DNA of 64,000 nt from Actinoplanes flavus (GTDB taxonomy: Bacteria > Actinomycetota > Actinomycetes > Mycobacteriales > Micromonosporaceae): positions 62,001 through 126,000 of the forward strand of contig NZ_JAGFNS010000007.1 of the NCBI RefSeq assembly GCF_017592555.1. Direction: 5' to 3'. The translations under genes and the position numbers were made by a program. A model generated the notes under the pieces. The model did not search any database, was not told the DNA's origin, and saw nothing but the letters and a program-made list of their open reading frames with translations. Position 1 is the stretch's first letter. Each line of letters begins with the position of its first letter. Shown here piece after piece: positions 49,206-56,460 of the stretch.

Positions 49206-49748
49206 TCAGGGTTCGGGGATGTGCTCGTCGGGCGTTGCCGCGGGGTATAGCTGGGCCACGACCTTGAATGAGGTTCCGATGGCAGAGCCAGCCATACCGA
49301 GAGTCCACACAGGCTGGCGGCCCTCGTGAACGAAGTTGTTCCGGATCTGGCGACCGGCGTCGAGGACCTCACCGAGGTACGCGTCGATCAACTCCTGCTC
49401 AATGGCTAGTGTGACCAGCTTTTGGAAGGGCTTTGACCCGGCGTCGAGGCGGAGCTTCAAGGCTGCTTCGACGGCTGTGATGGACCACGATGCTGAGCAG
49501 GCGATCAACTCATAGGAGTAGAGCCCGAGGCAGAACATGTCCCGGGCGGCCTTTAGGAGTTGTGCCGGACCCTGTGGCGTCGACGGAGTGATGATCCAGT
49601 CGGCCGCCGCTGCCTGCATACGGGCAAAGGTGATCTCTACAGGCTCTCCGCGGTCGTTGAACCCGCCGATGAAGTTCTTCATCCGCGGATCCGGGGCCGG
49701 TCCTGCGTGCTGGAGCGGAACCGCGCTTGGAGGGAGCCAAAGAGTCAT
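49206..49748 (-). CDS. Helical protein with a HEPN-type RxxxxH motif
   Basis: I do not recognise the family by name. The 180-residue protein has a mostly helical C-terminal two thirds (AQLLKAARDMFCLGLYSYELIACSASWSITAVEAALKLRL) ending in AGRQIRNNFVHEGRQPVW. RNNFVH fits the Rx4-6H catalytic motif of HEPN ribonucleases and sits on a late helix as expected. It replaces the 5' part of traB in the element, so it is probably cargo, perhaps for phage defence. ATG 49748 has GAGG 9 bp upstream; GTG 49799 is an alternative. Confidence 0.6.
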   Translation of the reverse strand: MTLWLPPSAVPLQHAGPAPDPRMKNFIGGFNDRGEPVEITFARMQAAAADWIITPSTPQGPAQLLKAARDMFCLGLYSYELIACSASWSITAVEAALKLRLDAGSKPFQKLVTLAIEQELIDAYLGEVLDAGRQIRNNFVHEGRQPVWTLGMAGSAIGTSFKVVAQLYPAATPDEHIPEP

Positions 49749-50184
49749 GCGGTAAGACCTCGATCGGTGGTCTGGCGAGTTCGAGGTCTGAATATCCACC
49801 GTTTGTGCGTTCTCCGCTACGGCATTCCGGACCGCTGAAGGAAGATGAGCTGCGAGGCGGCGCGATGCGTTCCATCCACGCGGGTGCGTGGGCGCAGTCC
49901 GATGTGCTGCCGTGCCGCTTCGCGGCTTGCCACCGAATACGGTGGTCCGGGCGTTGCCGGGCTGGGCATGGTGCGGGCGGCCGGTGGATGGCTTGCAGCT
50001 AGCGCGGATCCAGCAGTCCGGAAGCCGCGTTGCTGTACAGCAGTGAAGTACAGCAACGCTAGCAGCCGGAGTGGGTGTGGCCGGACCTGATCAAGCCGTC
50101 TGACCTCGTACTATTATTGATCCACCTCTATTGTGGGTGATCCACAGGCTCAGGGTTTCCGTGGGCGGGCCTCCCGCGGAACTG
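49749..50184. other. Non-coding cargo spacer with a repeat copy
   Basis: About 430 bp without a convincing gene. It contains the left copy of a 41-bp repeat (49905-49945) and, at 50117-50164, a segment starting TTGATCCA. A degenerate relative of that segment stands at 50822-50868. CTGTACAGCAGTGAAGTACAG near 50033-50053 is an imperfect dyad. Confidence 0.5.
49905..49945 (+). repeat. 41-bp direct repeat, left copy
   Basis: This segment (TGCTGCCG...CCGCTTCGCGGCTTGCC...GGTGG) recurs at 50883-50923 with two mismatches in the same orientation. It contains a GCCGC-TTC-GCGGC hairpin. The two copies bracket the HicAB genes. Confidence 0.9.
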
Positions 50185-50514
50185 TCAGGCGCCGGCTAGG
50201 CGTGAGGATGCCAGTGCGTTCAGGGAGACGCCCTGCTCGGCCGCCCGGATGGCTAGACGGCGGTGGACCTCTTCCGGTACGCGGACCTGGAACTTGCCGG
50301 AGTAGTGCCGGTCCGCGATGGCCACGGGCGGAGTTTCGCCGGAGGACTCCATGTCGGCGACGATCTCTTCGGCGACGCGCTGGATACCGATGAAGGCTTC
50401 CATCCGGTTCTCGGCGAGCCAGGAGACGGAGGGCAACTCGGCGACGGTGCCGACGTACTCGCCGTCTTCCGCTGACCAGTGGACTCGGTAGGTGTAGTGG
50501 TCCGCCACGCTCAC
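50185..50514 (-). CDS. hicB: HicB-family antitoxin
   Basis: The 109-residue protein has a HicB N-terminal domain (YTYRVHWSAEDGEYVGTVAELPSVSWLAEN) and a C-terminal ribbon-helix-helix (GKFQVRVPEEVHRRLAIRAAEQGVSLNALASSRL). HicB binds and blocks HicA and represses the operon. It overlaps hicA by 4 bp (ATGA) and is transcribed after it. Confidence 0.92.
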   Translation of the reverse strand: MSVADHYTYRVHWSAEDGEYVGTVAELPSVSWLAENRMEAFIGIQRVAEEIVADMESSGETPPVAIADRHYSGKFQVRVPEEVHRRLAIRAAEQGVSLNALASSRLAGA

Positions 50515-50771
50515 GATCGCTCCTCCAGCTTCTCGATCGCGGTCAGCACTTGCTTGACCTGGTAAGGCTTTGCCTTGCCGCCCTTGTCCTGAATGTTGAC
50601 CCGAGGGTCACCGGGCCACGGCGTCTTGAACACGTAGTGCGATGTGCCCTGTGATCGTGGTTCCCCGAAGCACTGCTGGCAGACGAACAACAGGTCCGCG
50701 AACCGGATGTTGTTCGGGTTCCGACGCATCTCCGCCAAGATCTTCGCCAGTCTGTCCGCCACATCACCCAC
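50511..50771 (-). CDS. hicA: HicA-family toxin (mRNA interferase)
   Basis: The roughly 86-residue protein has the double-stranded-RNA-binding-like HicA pattern with the active histidine in GTSHYVFKTPWPGDPRVNIQ and the ending KPYQVKQVLTAIEKLEE. HicA cleaves mRNA when not held by HicB. GTG 50771 has GGAG upstream; GTG 50762 is an alternative. A group of AGTAT half-sites lies directly upstream. No disabling change is seen. Confidence 0.87.
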   Translation of the reverse strand: MGDVADRLAKILAEMRRNPNNIRFADLLFVCQQCFGEPRSQGTSHYVFKTPWPGDPRVNIQDKGGKAKPYQVKQVLTAIEKLEERS

Positions 50772-50801
50772 GATACTCCGCTCAGTATCACGGGTAATAC
50801 T
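50772..50801. promoter_or_regulatory. Candidate HicB operator and hicAB promoter
   Basis: The 18-bp imperfect dyad AGTATCACGGGTAATACT (50784-50801) and an upstream GATACT (50772-50777) that pairs with AGTATC give three half-sites. They stand immediately before hicA. HicB proteins with RHH domains autoregulate through such sites. Confidence 0.55.
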
Positions 50802-50882
50802 ACGATCTCGGGACAGGGTGCTTGATCCAAGTGCACCGCGGGCGATCCATAGGCCAGCGTTCCGGTGGTGCCAGGCCGTAGT

Positions 50883-50923
50883 TGCTGCCGCGCCGCTTCG
50901 CGGCTTGCCACCGAATAGGGTGG
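50883..50923 (+). repeat. 41-bp direct repeat, right copy
   Basis: This is the partner of 49905-49945 (two mismatches). It lies on the attR side of hicA, beside the degenerate TTGATCCA segment at 50822-50868. The rest of 50802-51127 has no gene that I can support. Confidence 0.9.
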
Positions 50924-51012
50924 ACATGGTTGTGTCGCGGGTTGCCGAACGCCGGTGGAGCGGTCAGTGCCGGCAGGCTGTGGGGCGGACGGCGTGCGGG
51001 AAAGATCGACTA

Positions 51013-51041
51013 GTCCGCAATCAGTCCGCACGAGGTCCGCA
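51013..51041 (+). repeat. Right-end GTCCGCA iterons
   Basis: GTCCGCA occurs at 51013, 51024 and 51035, each exactly 11 bp apart, 87-115 bp from attR. Spacing and orientation equal the two copies near attL. One helical turn between copies places them on the same DNA face, as expected for arm-type Int or Xis binding. Confidence 0.7.
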
Positions 51042-51127
51042 AACGTAGCGGAACGCTGTCAGATCATGGCAAGCGTTTTCGCAGCTCGGCGGATGTTTGT
51101 GCCAGTAGATCGACTTCGCTTTTCGAT

Positions 51128-51171
51128 CTCATAATCCCTCGGTCGCGGGTTCGAGTCCCGCCCGCCCCACT
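51128..51171 (+). other. attR core of the integrative element
   Basis: Exact 44-bp copy of attL: the 3' half of the CAT-anticodon tRNA from the anticodon loop to the end. There is no tRNA 5' half here, so it is not a tRNA gene. Confidence 0.95.
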
Positions 51172-51180
51172 TTGATCTTG

Positions 51181-51224
51181 CATGCGAACCGCCGGGCCCC
51201 ACTGATGGGGCGGCGGCTCGCATG
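51181..51224 (+). terminator. Original tRNA terminator, now downstream of attR
   Basis: The hairpin arms CATGCGA/TCGCATG, CCGCCG/CGGCGG and CCCCA/TGGGG pair with minor bulges around a CTGA loop, 10 bp after attR. It most likely terminated the tRNA gene before the element inserted. Confidence 0.7.
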
Positions 51225-51306
51225 TTGTTCACCCTCGTCCACGAGCCGGGAAATCTGAACGCGGCGACCGCCGATCCGGGTAGGCGGGATGCTGGGTGAG
51301 CCGCTG

Positions 51307-51579
51307 CTACTTGTCGAGGTAGTGGCCGTGGCAGGCGGCGATTTCCAGGTCGCCGCCGCGGACGCGGTAGATGAGCCGGTGTTCGTCGTTGATGCGGCGC
51401 GACGACCATCCGGAGAGCGGGCCTTTCAGCAGTTCGGGCTTGCCGAGACCGGTTCCTTATGGATCCCGTTGAACGTCGAGGAGCAGTTTGCTGATGCGTC
51501 GGGCCATCTTCACGTCCCGGCGTAACCAGCCGTCGTAGTCCTCTCATGCATTGGGCGTGAAAACGATGCGCAAGCTCAT
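51307..51579 (-). pseudogene. YoeB/Txe-type toxin with two nonsense codons
   Basis: Reading from ATG 51579 gives MSLRIVFTPNA-stop-EDYDGWLRRDVKMARRISK, then LLLDVQRDP-stop-GTGLGKPELLKG and a final IAACHGHYLDK. Length (91 codons), SRRINDEHRLIYRV and the terminal HY pair are those of YoeB mRNA interferases. Codon 12 is TGA where a tryptophan codon (TGG) is usual, and a TAA interrupts the RDP..GxGKPE loop. No frameshift has occurred. Its ATG overlaps the antitoxin remnant stop (ATGA). Confidence 0.87.
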
Positions 51580-51695
51580 GCGGCTTCCTTGCCGGGCTTC
51601 GGAGAGGAGGACCTCGAGTCGAGCGGATGCTCCTCGAGTAGGCCGGCATCGGCCTGGACGATGCTCTCCAGTAGTCGGATTTGCGCGCGTCGCTG
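51576..51695 (-). pseudogene. Remnant of a Phd/YefM-type antitoxin C-terminus
   Basis: Forty codons ending in the ATGA shared with the YoeB-like pseudogene read RAQIRLLESIVQADAGLLEEHPLDS...KPGKEAA, like the tail of YefM antitoxins (NARRLLESI). The DNA-binding N-terminus is not found upstream. Confidence 0.55.
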
Positions 51696-51884
51696 GCACC
51701 GGCCGTTGGGGGATTTTGGCGGGAATTATGTGGCCCTGCCAGGAGGAATGACACAGCTGCGGAATTCCCCTCTAAATGGCGTTATCACGACAGCCTCCGG
51801 AGAGCATGCTCGTCCAGCGGAGCTCAGTCGACATCTTGTGCTCCTTCGAGAGGTTCACATCCGGCCGAGAGGATCACCGTCGCT

Positions 51885-52085
51885 ATGTTCGAGTCTTCAT
51901 CGCCCACACCCGCCCGAGCTCCGCGTTGGATGTGGGCGCTGGTCATCGTCCTTGCTGCGGCGTTGGTAGCTGTACTGACAGGACTGCTCGTCCGGGGCGA
52001 CGGGGCAACGGTTTCCACCGTGGTTTTGGCCGACGGCAGCGCTTTCGGTGCAACGGTGCTATTGCTCATGAAGTCATGCCCGTAA
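51885..52085 (+). CDS. Small membrane protein
   Basis: The 66-residue protein (MFESSSPTPARAPRWMWALVIVLAAALVAVLTGLLVRGDGATVSTVVLADGSAFGATVLLLMKSCP) has one clear and one weaker hydrophobic segment. GAGAGGA lies about 11 bp upstream. Such DUF-type two-helix miniproteins are common in Actinobacteria. Nothing points to a role with the neighbouring helicase gene. Confidence 0.6.
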   Translation: MFESSSPTPARAPRWMWALVIVLAAALVAVLTGLLVRGDGATVSTVVLADGSAFGATVLLLMKSCP

Positions 52086-52172
52086 GCCGAGCCTGATCGA
52101 CCGTTTCGACCGGGCCCGGCTTGACTGAGTCGGCTGTCGGGCTTGCGGCGGCCGGCGTGTGAAGATGGGCCG

Positions 52173-54533
52173 GTGGTGTCCGTTGACGCGGTGACTGACG
52201 ACGAGGTCGCTCGGCTGCGTCGTGAGCTGGAGCGGTTACGGTCGGAGAACCATCGGCTGTCGCGTCTGCTGGAGCTGCGGGGCCAGGACACCACTCCAGC
52301 TCCGGAGCAACTCGCCGCGATAGCCACGCCGGGACTGGTCACGATGGCGTCGCCGGTGCCGGAAAAGCTGGCGTTCTACGCCAACCTGTTCCGCGGGCGG
52401 CGGGATGCTTATGCCAAGCGTTGGGAGAACGACCGGCTCGGAACAGCGGGCTGGTCTCCTGCGGTGGCGGGCGGCTGGCGCAAGGGGATGGACCGGCGCA
52501 CCGCAGCCTATCTGCCGCTCACCGCGGAGGTGGTTGCCGCCCATCTGGTCGGTGACGTGTTCATGGGCCTGTATCCGCTGCTCACCGACAATACCTGCCA
52601 ATTCCTGGCCGCGGACTTCGACGGCAGCACTGCGTTGATCGATGCGCTGGCCTACTGCAAAGCCGCCCGAGCCAGCGGTGTCCCGGCGGCTTTGGAGATC
52701 TCCCAGTCAGGGCGTGGGGCGCACGCCTGGGTCTTCTTCACCGACCCGATTCCCGCTGCCACGGCCCGATCGGTCGGAACGGTCCTGCTGCATGAGGCCA
52801 TGGTGCTGCGGGGCTCGATGGACCTGCGCTCGTACGACCGGTTATTCCCGAATCAGGACGTCCTGCCCGACGGTGGCCTCGGAAACCTGATCGCGGCGCC
52901 GCTGCAGGGTCGGCGCCGCAAGGACGGCCTGACGCTCTTCCTCGACCTGGCGACCCTGGAGCCATACGAGGACCAGTGGGCCTTTCTGTCGGTCCTCGAC
53001 CAGCTCAGCCCGGGCGACGCGGAAAGAGTCGCCCGTCGTGCGAAACAGGCCGTCGTCGGCGCCGGTGTGGCGAAGATGAGCAGGTCGGATGCCACCAAGG
53101 TCCACCCGCCGCTGCCAACGACGGTGCAGGCAGAACTCGCGGCGGGCCTGAGTATCGACACCTCGCAACTGCCGGCGGCCGCGCTGGCCACGTTCAAGCA
53201 CGCGGCCTCGCTGTCCAATCCGAAGTTCTACGAGTTGCAGCGGCTTCGCAAGTCGACCTGGGACACGCCACGGTTTCTTCGCGGGTACGACATCACGCTG
53301 GACGGTCGCCTGGTTCTACCGCGCGGGTTGCGGCACGTGGTCGGACGGATCGTCGAGGATGCCGGATCCCGATTGGTGATCACGGATACGCGAGATGCCG
53401 GCAGGGAGATCGAGGTCGCCTTCACCGCCGAACCGACCACCAGGCAAAGCGCCGCGGTGAGTGCGATGCTCGCCCACGACGACGGCATGCTGGTGGCTCC
53501 ACCGGGCTCCGGCAAGACCGTCATGGCCTGCGCGATGATCGCCGAACGAGCCACCTCGACCCTGATTCTCGTCGACCGCAAAGCGTTGGCCGAACAGTGG
53601 CGGTCGCGCGTCGAGCAGTTCCTCGGCGTACGGCCGGGGCAGATCGGCGGCGGCCGGCGCAAGCTCACCGGTGTCGTCGATGTCGCGATGCTGCCCTCGC
53701 TGGCCCGGCGTACCGACGTCGCGGACCTCACCGCCGGGTACGGACACGTGATCGTCGACGAATGTCACCACCTTGCCGCCGCCGCGTACGACCATGCGGT
53801 CAAACGGATCGGCGCGCAGTTTTGGCTCGGGCTCACCGCGACGCCGTCCCGCCGGGACGGCCTCGGCGAACTCGTGACCTGGCAGCTCGGCCCTGTTCGG
53901 CACACCGTGACCGACGAGGACCCGGATACGCTCGCCGCCATCTGGCAGGAAGAGGCCGGTCCGCGCCGCCTGTTGTTCGTCCATGAGACCCAGTTCCGGG
54001 CTGATGAGCAGGACCTGTCGTCACCGGGCGCACTGGCGGCCGTACACCGCTCCCTGATCGGGGATGAAACACGAAACACCCAGATCGTCGACGACGTCGC
54101 GGCAGCCCTCGCCAAAGGGCGCAACTGTCTCGTGCTGACCCGCCGCATCGCCCATGTCGAAACTCTGGCTTCGCTCCTAGCGGATCGCGGACACCAAGCG
54201 CTCCTGTTACAGGGAGGCATGACCACTACGGATCGGCGTGCGGCAGTCGACCGGCTCGGCGAGGCGAAGGTCGGCGACGGGCTCCTGGTTCTCGGCACCA
54301 CGCCGTTCATCGGCGAGGGTTTCGATGCACCCGTACTCGACACCCTGTTTCTGGCCGGGCCGATCTCCTTCGACGGCCTCCTGGTTCAGTGCGCCGGTCG
54401 GGTCATCCGCGCGGCACCTGGCAAGGACGTCGCGGAGGTGCACGACTACCACGACCCGGCGACGCCGATCCTTGCCGTTTCGCTGCAGCGCCGTATGCCC
54501 GGCTATCGGGCGCTGGGCTTCGTCAGACCGTAG
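52173..54533 (+). CDS. AEP-primase / SF2-helicase fusion, TOTE-conflict-system-like
   Basis: The 786-residue protein has an N-terminal coiled coil (about 10-40). An archaeo-eukaryotic primase-like domain follows with ADFD (Asp148, Asp150), SGRGAHAW (179-186) and SYDRLFPNQD (220-229). Then comes a superfamily II helicase with PPGSGKT (443-449), DECHH (529-533), TATPSRRDG (555-563) and a C-terminal QCAGRVIRA motif VI. This order matches the primase-helicase of TOTE-type conflict systems. Predicted work: primer or short nucleic acid synthesis on unwound targets. GTG 52173 was chosen; TTG 52143 is possible. It is followed 39 bp later by an HTH/PIN pair. Confidence 0.85.
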   Translation: MVSVDAVTDDEVARLRRELERLRSENHRLSRLLELRGQDTTPAPEQLAAIATPGLVTMASPVPEKLAFYANLFRGRRDAYAKRWENDRLGTAGWSPAVAGGWRKGMDRRTAAYLPLTAEVVAAHLVGDVFMGLYPLLTDNTCQFLAADFDGSTALIDALAYCKAARASGVPAALEISQSGRGAHAWVFFTDPIPAATARSVGTVLLHEAMVLRGSMDLRSYDRLFPNQDVLPDGGLGNLIAAPLQGRRRKDGLTLFLDLATLEPYEDQWAFLSVLDQLSPGDAERVARRAKQAVVGAGVAKMSRSDATKVHPPLPTTVQAELAAGLSIDTSQLPAAALATFKHAASLSNPKFYELQRLRKSTWDTPRFLRGYDITLDGRLVLPRGLRHVVGRIVEDAGSRLVITDTRDAGREIEVAFTAEPTTRQSAAVSAMLAHDDGMLVAPPGSGKTVMACAMIAERATSTLILVDRKALAEQWRSRVEQFLGVRPGQIGGGRRKLTGVVDVAMLPSLARRTDVADLTAGYGHVIVDECHHLAAAAYDHAVKRIGAQFWLGLTATPSRRDGLGELVTWQLGPVRHTVTDEDPDTLAAIWQEEAGPRRLLFVHETQFRADEQDLSSPGALAAVHRSLIGDETRNTQIVDDVAAALAKGRNCLVLTRRIAHVETLASLLADRGHQALLLQGGMTTTDRRAAVDRLGEAKVGDGLLVLGTTPFIGEGFDAPVLDTLFLAGPISFDGLLVQCAGRVIRAAPGKDVAEVHDYHDPATPILAVSLQRRMPGYRALGFVRP

Positions 54534-54572
54534 CGGGATTTCGGATTTTTCGAATAGCGGTATGCTGGTTTC

Positions 54573-55043
54573 ATGTCGAGCACTCTGCGTGAACGGACCG
54601 TTCTGCCACCTGAAAACCCCGCCGACCTGGTGCGCTTCGCGCGGGGTATGGCCGACGCAGAAGCCCCCGCGCGAGCGAAGCTGGTGGGCCCGGACGGTTC
54701 GCAGCTCGACATCCCGGCCGAACTCTACGAACTGCTGCGCGACGTCGTCGGCGCCCTGTCCCAGGGCATGGCCGTCTCGATCGCCCCGCACAACACGATG
54801 CTGACCACCCAAGAAGCTGCTGACCTGCTCAACATCTCACGACCCACGCTGGTCCGACTGCTCACCGACGGCGAGATCCCGCACAGCCTGCGCGGCCGGC
54901 ATCGACGAGTCCTGCTGCGTGACATCCTCGACTACTCCGAGCGCACCCGCACCGAACGCCGCCGAGCCCTGGACCAGATGGCCGCCGATGCCGAGGACGA
55001 CGACCTGTACGAGATCACCCTCGACTCCCCGCCGTCGAGGTGA
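54573..55043 (+). CDS. Excisionase-type HTH antitoxin paired with a PIN toxin
   Basis: The 156-residue protein has an N-terminal helical part (PADLVRFARGMADAEAP...LYELLRDVVGALSQG). A MerR/excisionase-like helix-turn-helix (MLTTQEAADLLNISRPTLVRLLTDGEIPHSLRGRHRRVLLRDILDY) and an acidic tail follow. This is the known antitoxin design for PIN_3-type toxins. The intergenic region before it is AT-rich, with TATGCT about 10 bp before the start, so transcription may be nearly leaderless. Confidence 0.85.
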   Translation: MSSTLRERTVLPPENPADLVRFARGMADAEAPARAKLVGPDGSQLDIPAELYELLRDVVGALSQGMAVSIAPHNTMLTTQEAADLLNISRPTLVRLLTDGEIPHSLRGRHRRVLLRDILDYSERTRTERRRALDQMAADAEDDDLYEITLDSPPSR

Positions 55044-55052
55044 CCGCCGGTC

Positions 55053-55619
55053 ATGGTGGCGTTCCCGGCGTTCCTTGACACCTGCGTGCTCTACCCGGCC
55101 TACCTGTGCGACACGTTGCTTCGCCTCGCCGAAGCCTCCGCGTACCGGCCGCTCTGGTCGGCCGACGTCTTCGCCGAACTGCATCGCAACCTCACCGAGC
55201 GTGGGCTACCACCGGATCGGGTCGATCGGCGGCTCGGCCAGATGAGCCGGTCATTCCCCGACGCCCTGGTCACCGGCTACGAGTCGCTTGTCGACGGTAT
55301 GACGAACCATCCGAAGGACCGGCACGTTCTGGCTGCCGCCGTACGCGCCGATGCCGAAGTCATCGTCACCTTCAACCTCAGCGACTTCCCCGAGCCGGCC
55401 CTCAAGCCCTACGACATCGCGGCCATCCACCCCGACGACTTCCTCCTCGACCAACTCGATCTCTACCCCGGCTCGACCATGGACGTGCTCCGCCACCAGG
55501 CCGCGTCCTACCGGCGAGCGCCGAACACCGTGCCGGAGGTCCTCGTCCTTCTGCAGCGCACCGGCGTGCCCAGATTCGCGGCTGAAGTACGACGCCATCT
55601 CGGCCTTCCGGCTTGGTAG
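55053..55619 (+). CDS. PIN-domain toxin (ribonuclease)
   Basis: The 188-residue protein has the PIN acidic residues in FLDTCVLYPAYLCDTLL, DVFAELHRNL and DRHVLAAAVRADAEVIVTFNLSDFP. It begins 9 bp after the HTH antitoxin gene. PIN toxins cut tRNA or rRNA under stress. The reading frame and key residues appear intact. Confidence 0.87.
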   Translation: MVAFPAFLDTCVLYPAYLCDTLLRLAEASAYRPLWSADVFAELHRNLTERGLPPDRVDRRLGQMSRSFPDALVTGYESLVDGMTNHPKDRHVLAAAVRADAEVIVTFNLSDFPEPALKPYDIAAIHPDDFLLDQLDLYPGSTMDVLRHQAASYRRAPNTVPEVLVLLQRTGVPRFAAEVRRHLGLPAW

Positions 55620-55770
55620 CGCAGCCGTTCGAGGCGGCTGAAGGCGGATGCAAATCAGGCTAACGTGCTGGCCGAACACCCCTTGAACTGGCCAAACGTC
55701 CCCGGTAAGGGGTCGCCGGTGACGATGATCGGGTGGTTCGCATGGTGCATCGTCCGGCCCACTCCATACC

Positions 55771-55794
55771 TGACCTGCGTGTTCGAGCAGGTCA
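55771..55794. promoter_or_regulatory. Inverted repeat TGACCTGC-N8-GCAGGTCA
   Basis: Two exact 8-bp arms (55771-55778, 55787-55794) flank 8 bases in the otherwise empty stretch 55620-55797, upstream of the first unrecognised gene. It could be an operator or an RNA hairpin. Confidence 0.45.
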
Positions 55795-55797
55795 AAT

Positions 55798-56403
55798 GTG
55801 GCATCGCGCGAACCGTGGGGCGCTCGGCCGCTGCCCCGGACCGGATGTGGTAGACGTTTCGTCGACTTGCGGGCGCTGGCCTGGTCGCGATGCCTGCCGT
55901 TCCTTCCGGAGTTCCGTGACTGGCAGCCGATGGGCGATGAGGAACGGCAACGACTGCTGGACGGCTTCGCGCCGGTCGACGACACGGTCGCCAGGTCGCT
56001 GGCCGATCTGTTCCTGGACTACGGCGACGGGTACATGACCAGCGGTCCGCTGTGCTGGAGCCCCGGTCAGGTCGGCTTGTTCCTGGCCGACTGGCTGCCG
56101 CGCAAGGCGGCGTTGGACGCCGAGCAACGTGCCGCGCTGCCGGAGGTGTTGCGGCGCTGGATCCGGTACGCCCTGGAACGCCGTATGGTCGACCCGGTAT
56201 GGATCGGTCCGGTTGTTGAGGCTGTCGACACGTTCCTTCCCGCGTTCGAGGAGGCGTTCGACGACACCGCGGCGTGGGGTCCGGCCAAGCAGATCGCCGC
56301 GGAGCTGGCGGCCCGTGGTATCGATCTTTCCGACTCGGAAGCCGTCGAGGACGCAATGCGGGGACTCAACGCGGAACGCCTCGCTCGGCATCTCACCGAC
56401 TGA
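55798..56403 (+). CDS. Unrecognised protein, uncertain N-terminus
   Basis: The supported part starts at about residue 20 (FVDLRALAWSRCLPFLPEFRDWQPMGDEERQRLLDGFAPVD) and ends RGLNAERLARHLTD. The core GPLCWSPGQVGLFLADWLPRKAALDAEQRAALPEVLRRWIRYALERR is tryptophan-rich and helical. Coding bias extends upstream of the ATG at 55930, so the start may be lost or non-ATG; the 5' end could be truncated. It lies 57 bp before the next gene, which is also unrecognised. No known domain is visible. Confidence 0.6.
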   Translation: MASREPWGARPLPRTGCGRRFVDLRALAWSRCLPFLPEFRDWQPMGDEERQRLLDGFAPVDDTVARSLADLFLDYGDGYMTSGPLCWSPGQVGLFLADWLPRKAALDAEQRAALPEVLRRWIRYALERRMVDPVWIGPVVEAVDTFLPAFEEAFDDTAAWGPAKQIAAELAARGIDLSDSEAVEDAMRGLNAERLARHLTD

Positions 56404-56460
56404 TCACCCGAACGAGGCACCCCGTGACGAGCTGACTCTGGCAGCTCATAGGTTGGTGGC

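Noticed and set aside
51128..51171. Second tRNA gene at attR
   Set aside because: Only the 3' half from the anticodon loop onward is present; it is the attachment-site duplicate.
51289..51525. Plus-strand frame opposite the YoeB pseudogene
   Set aside because: It is the antisense of a recognisable toxin sequence and has no ribosome-binding site or homology.
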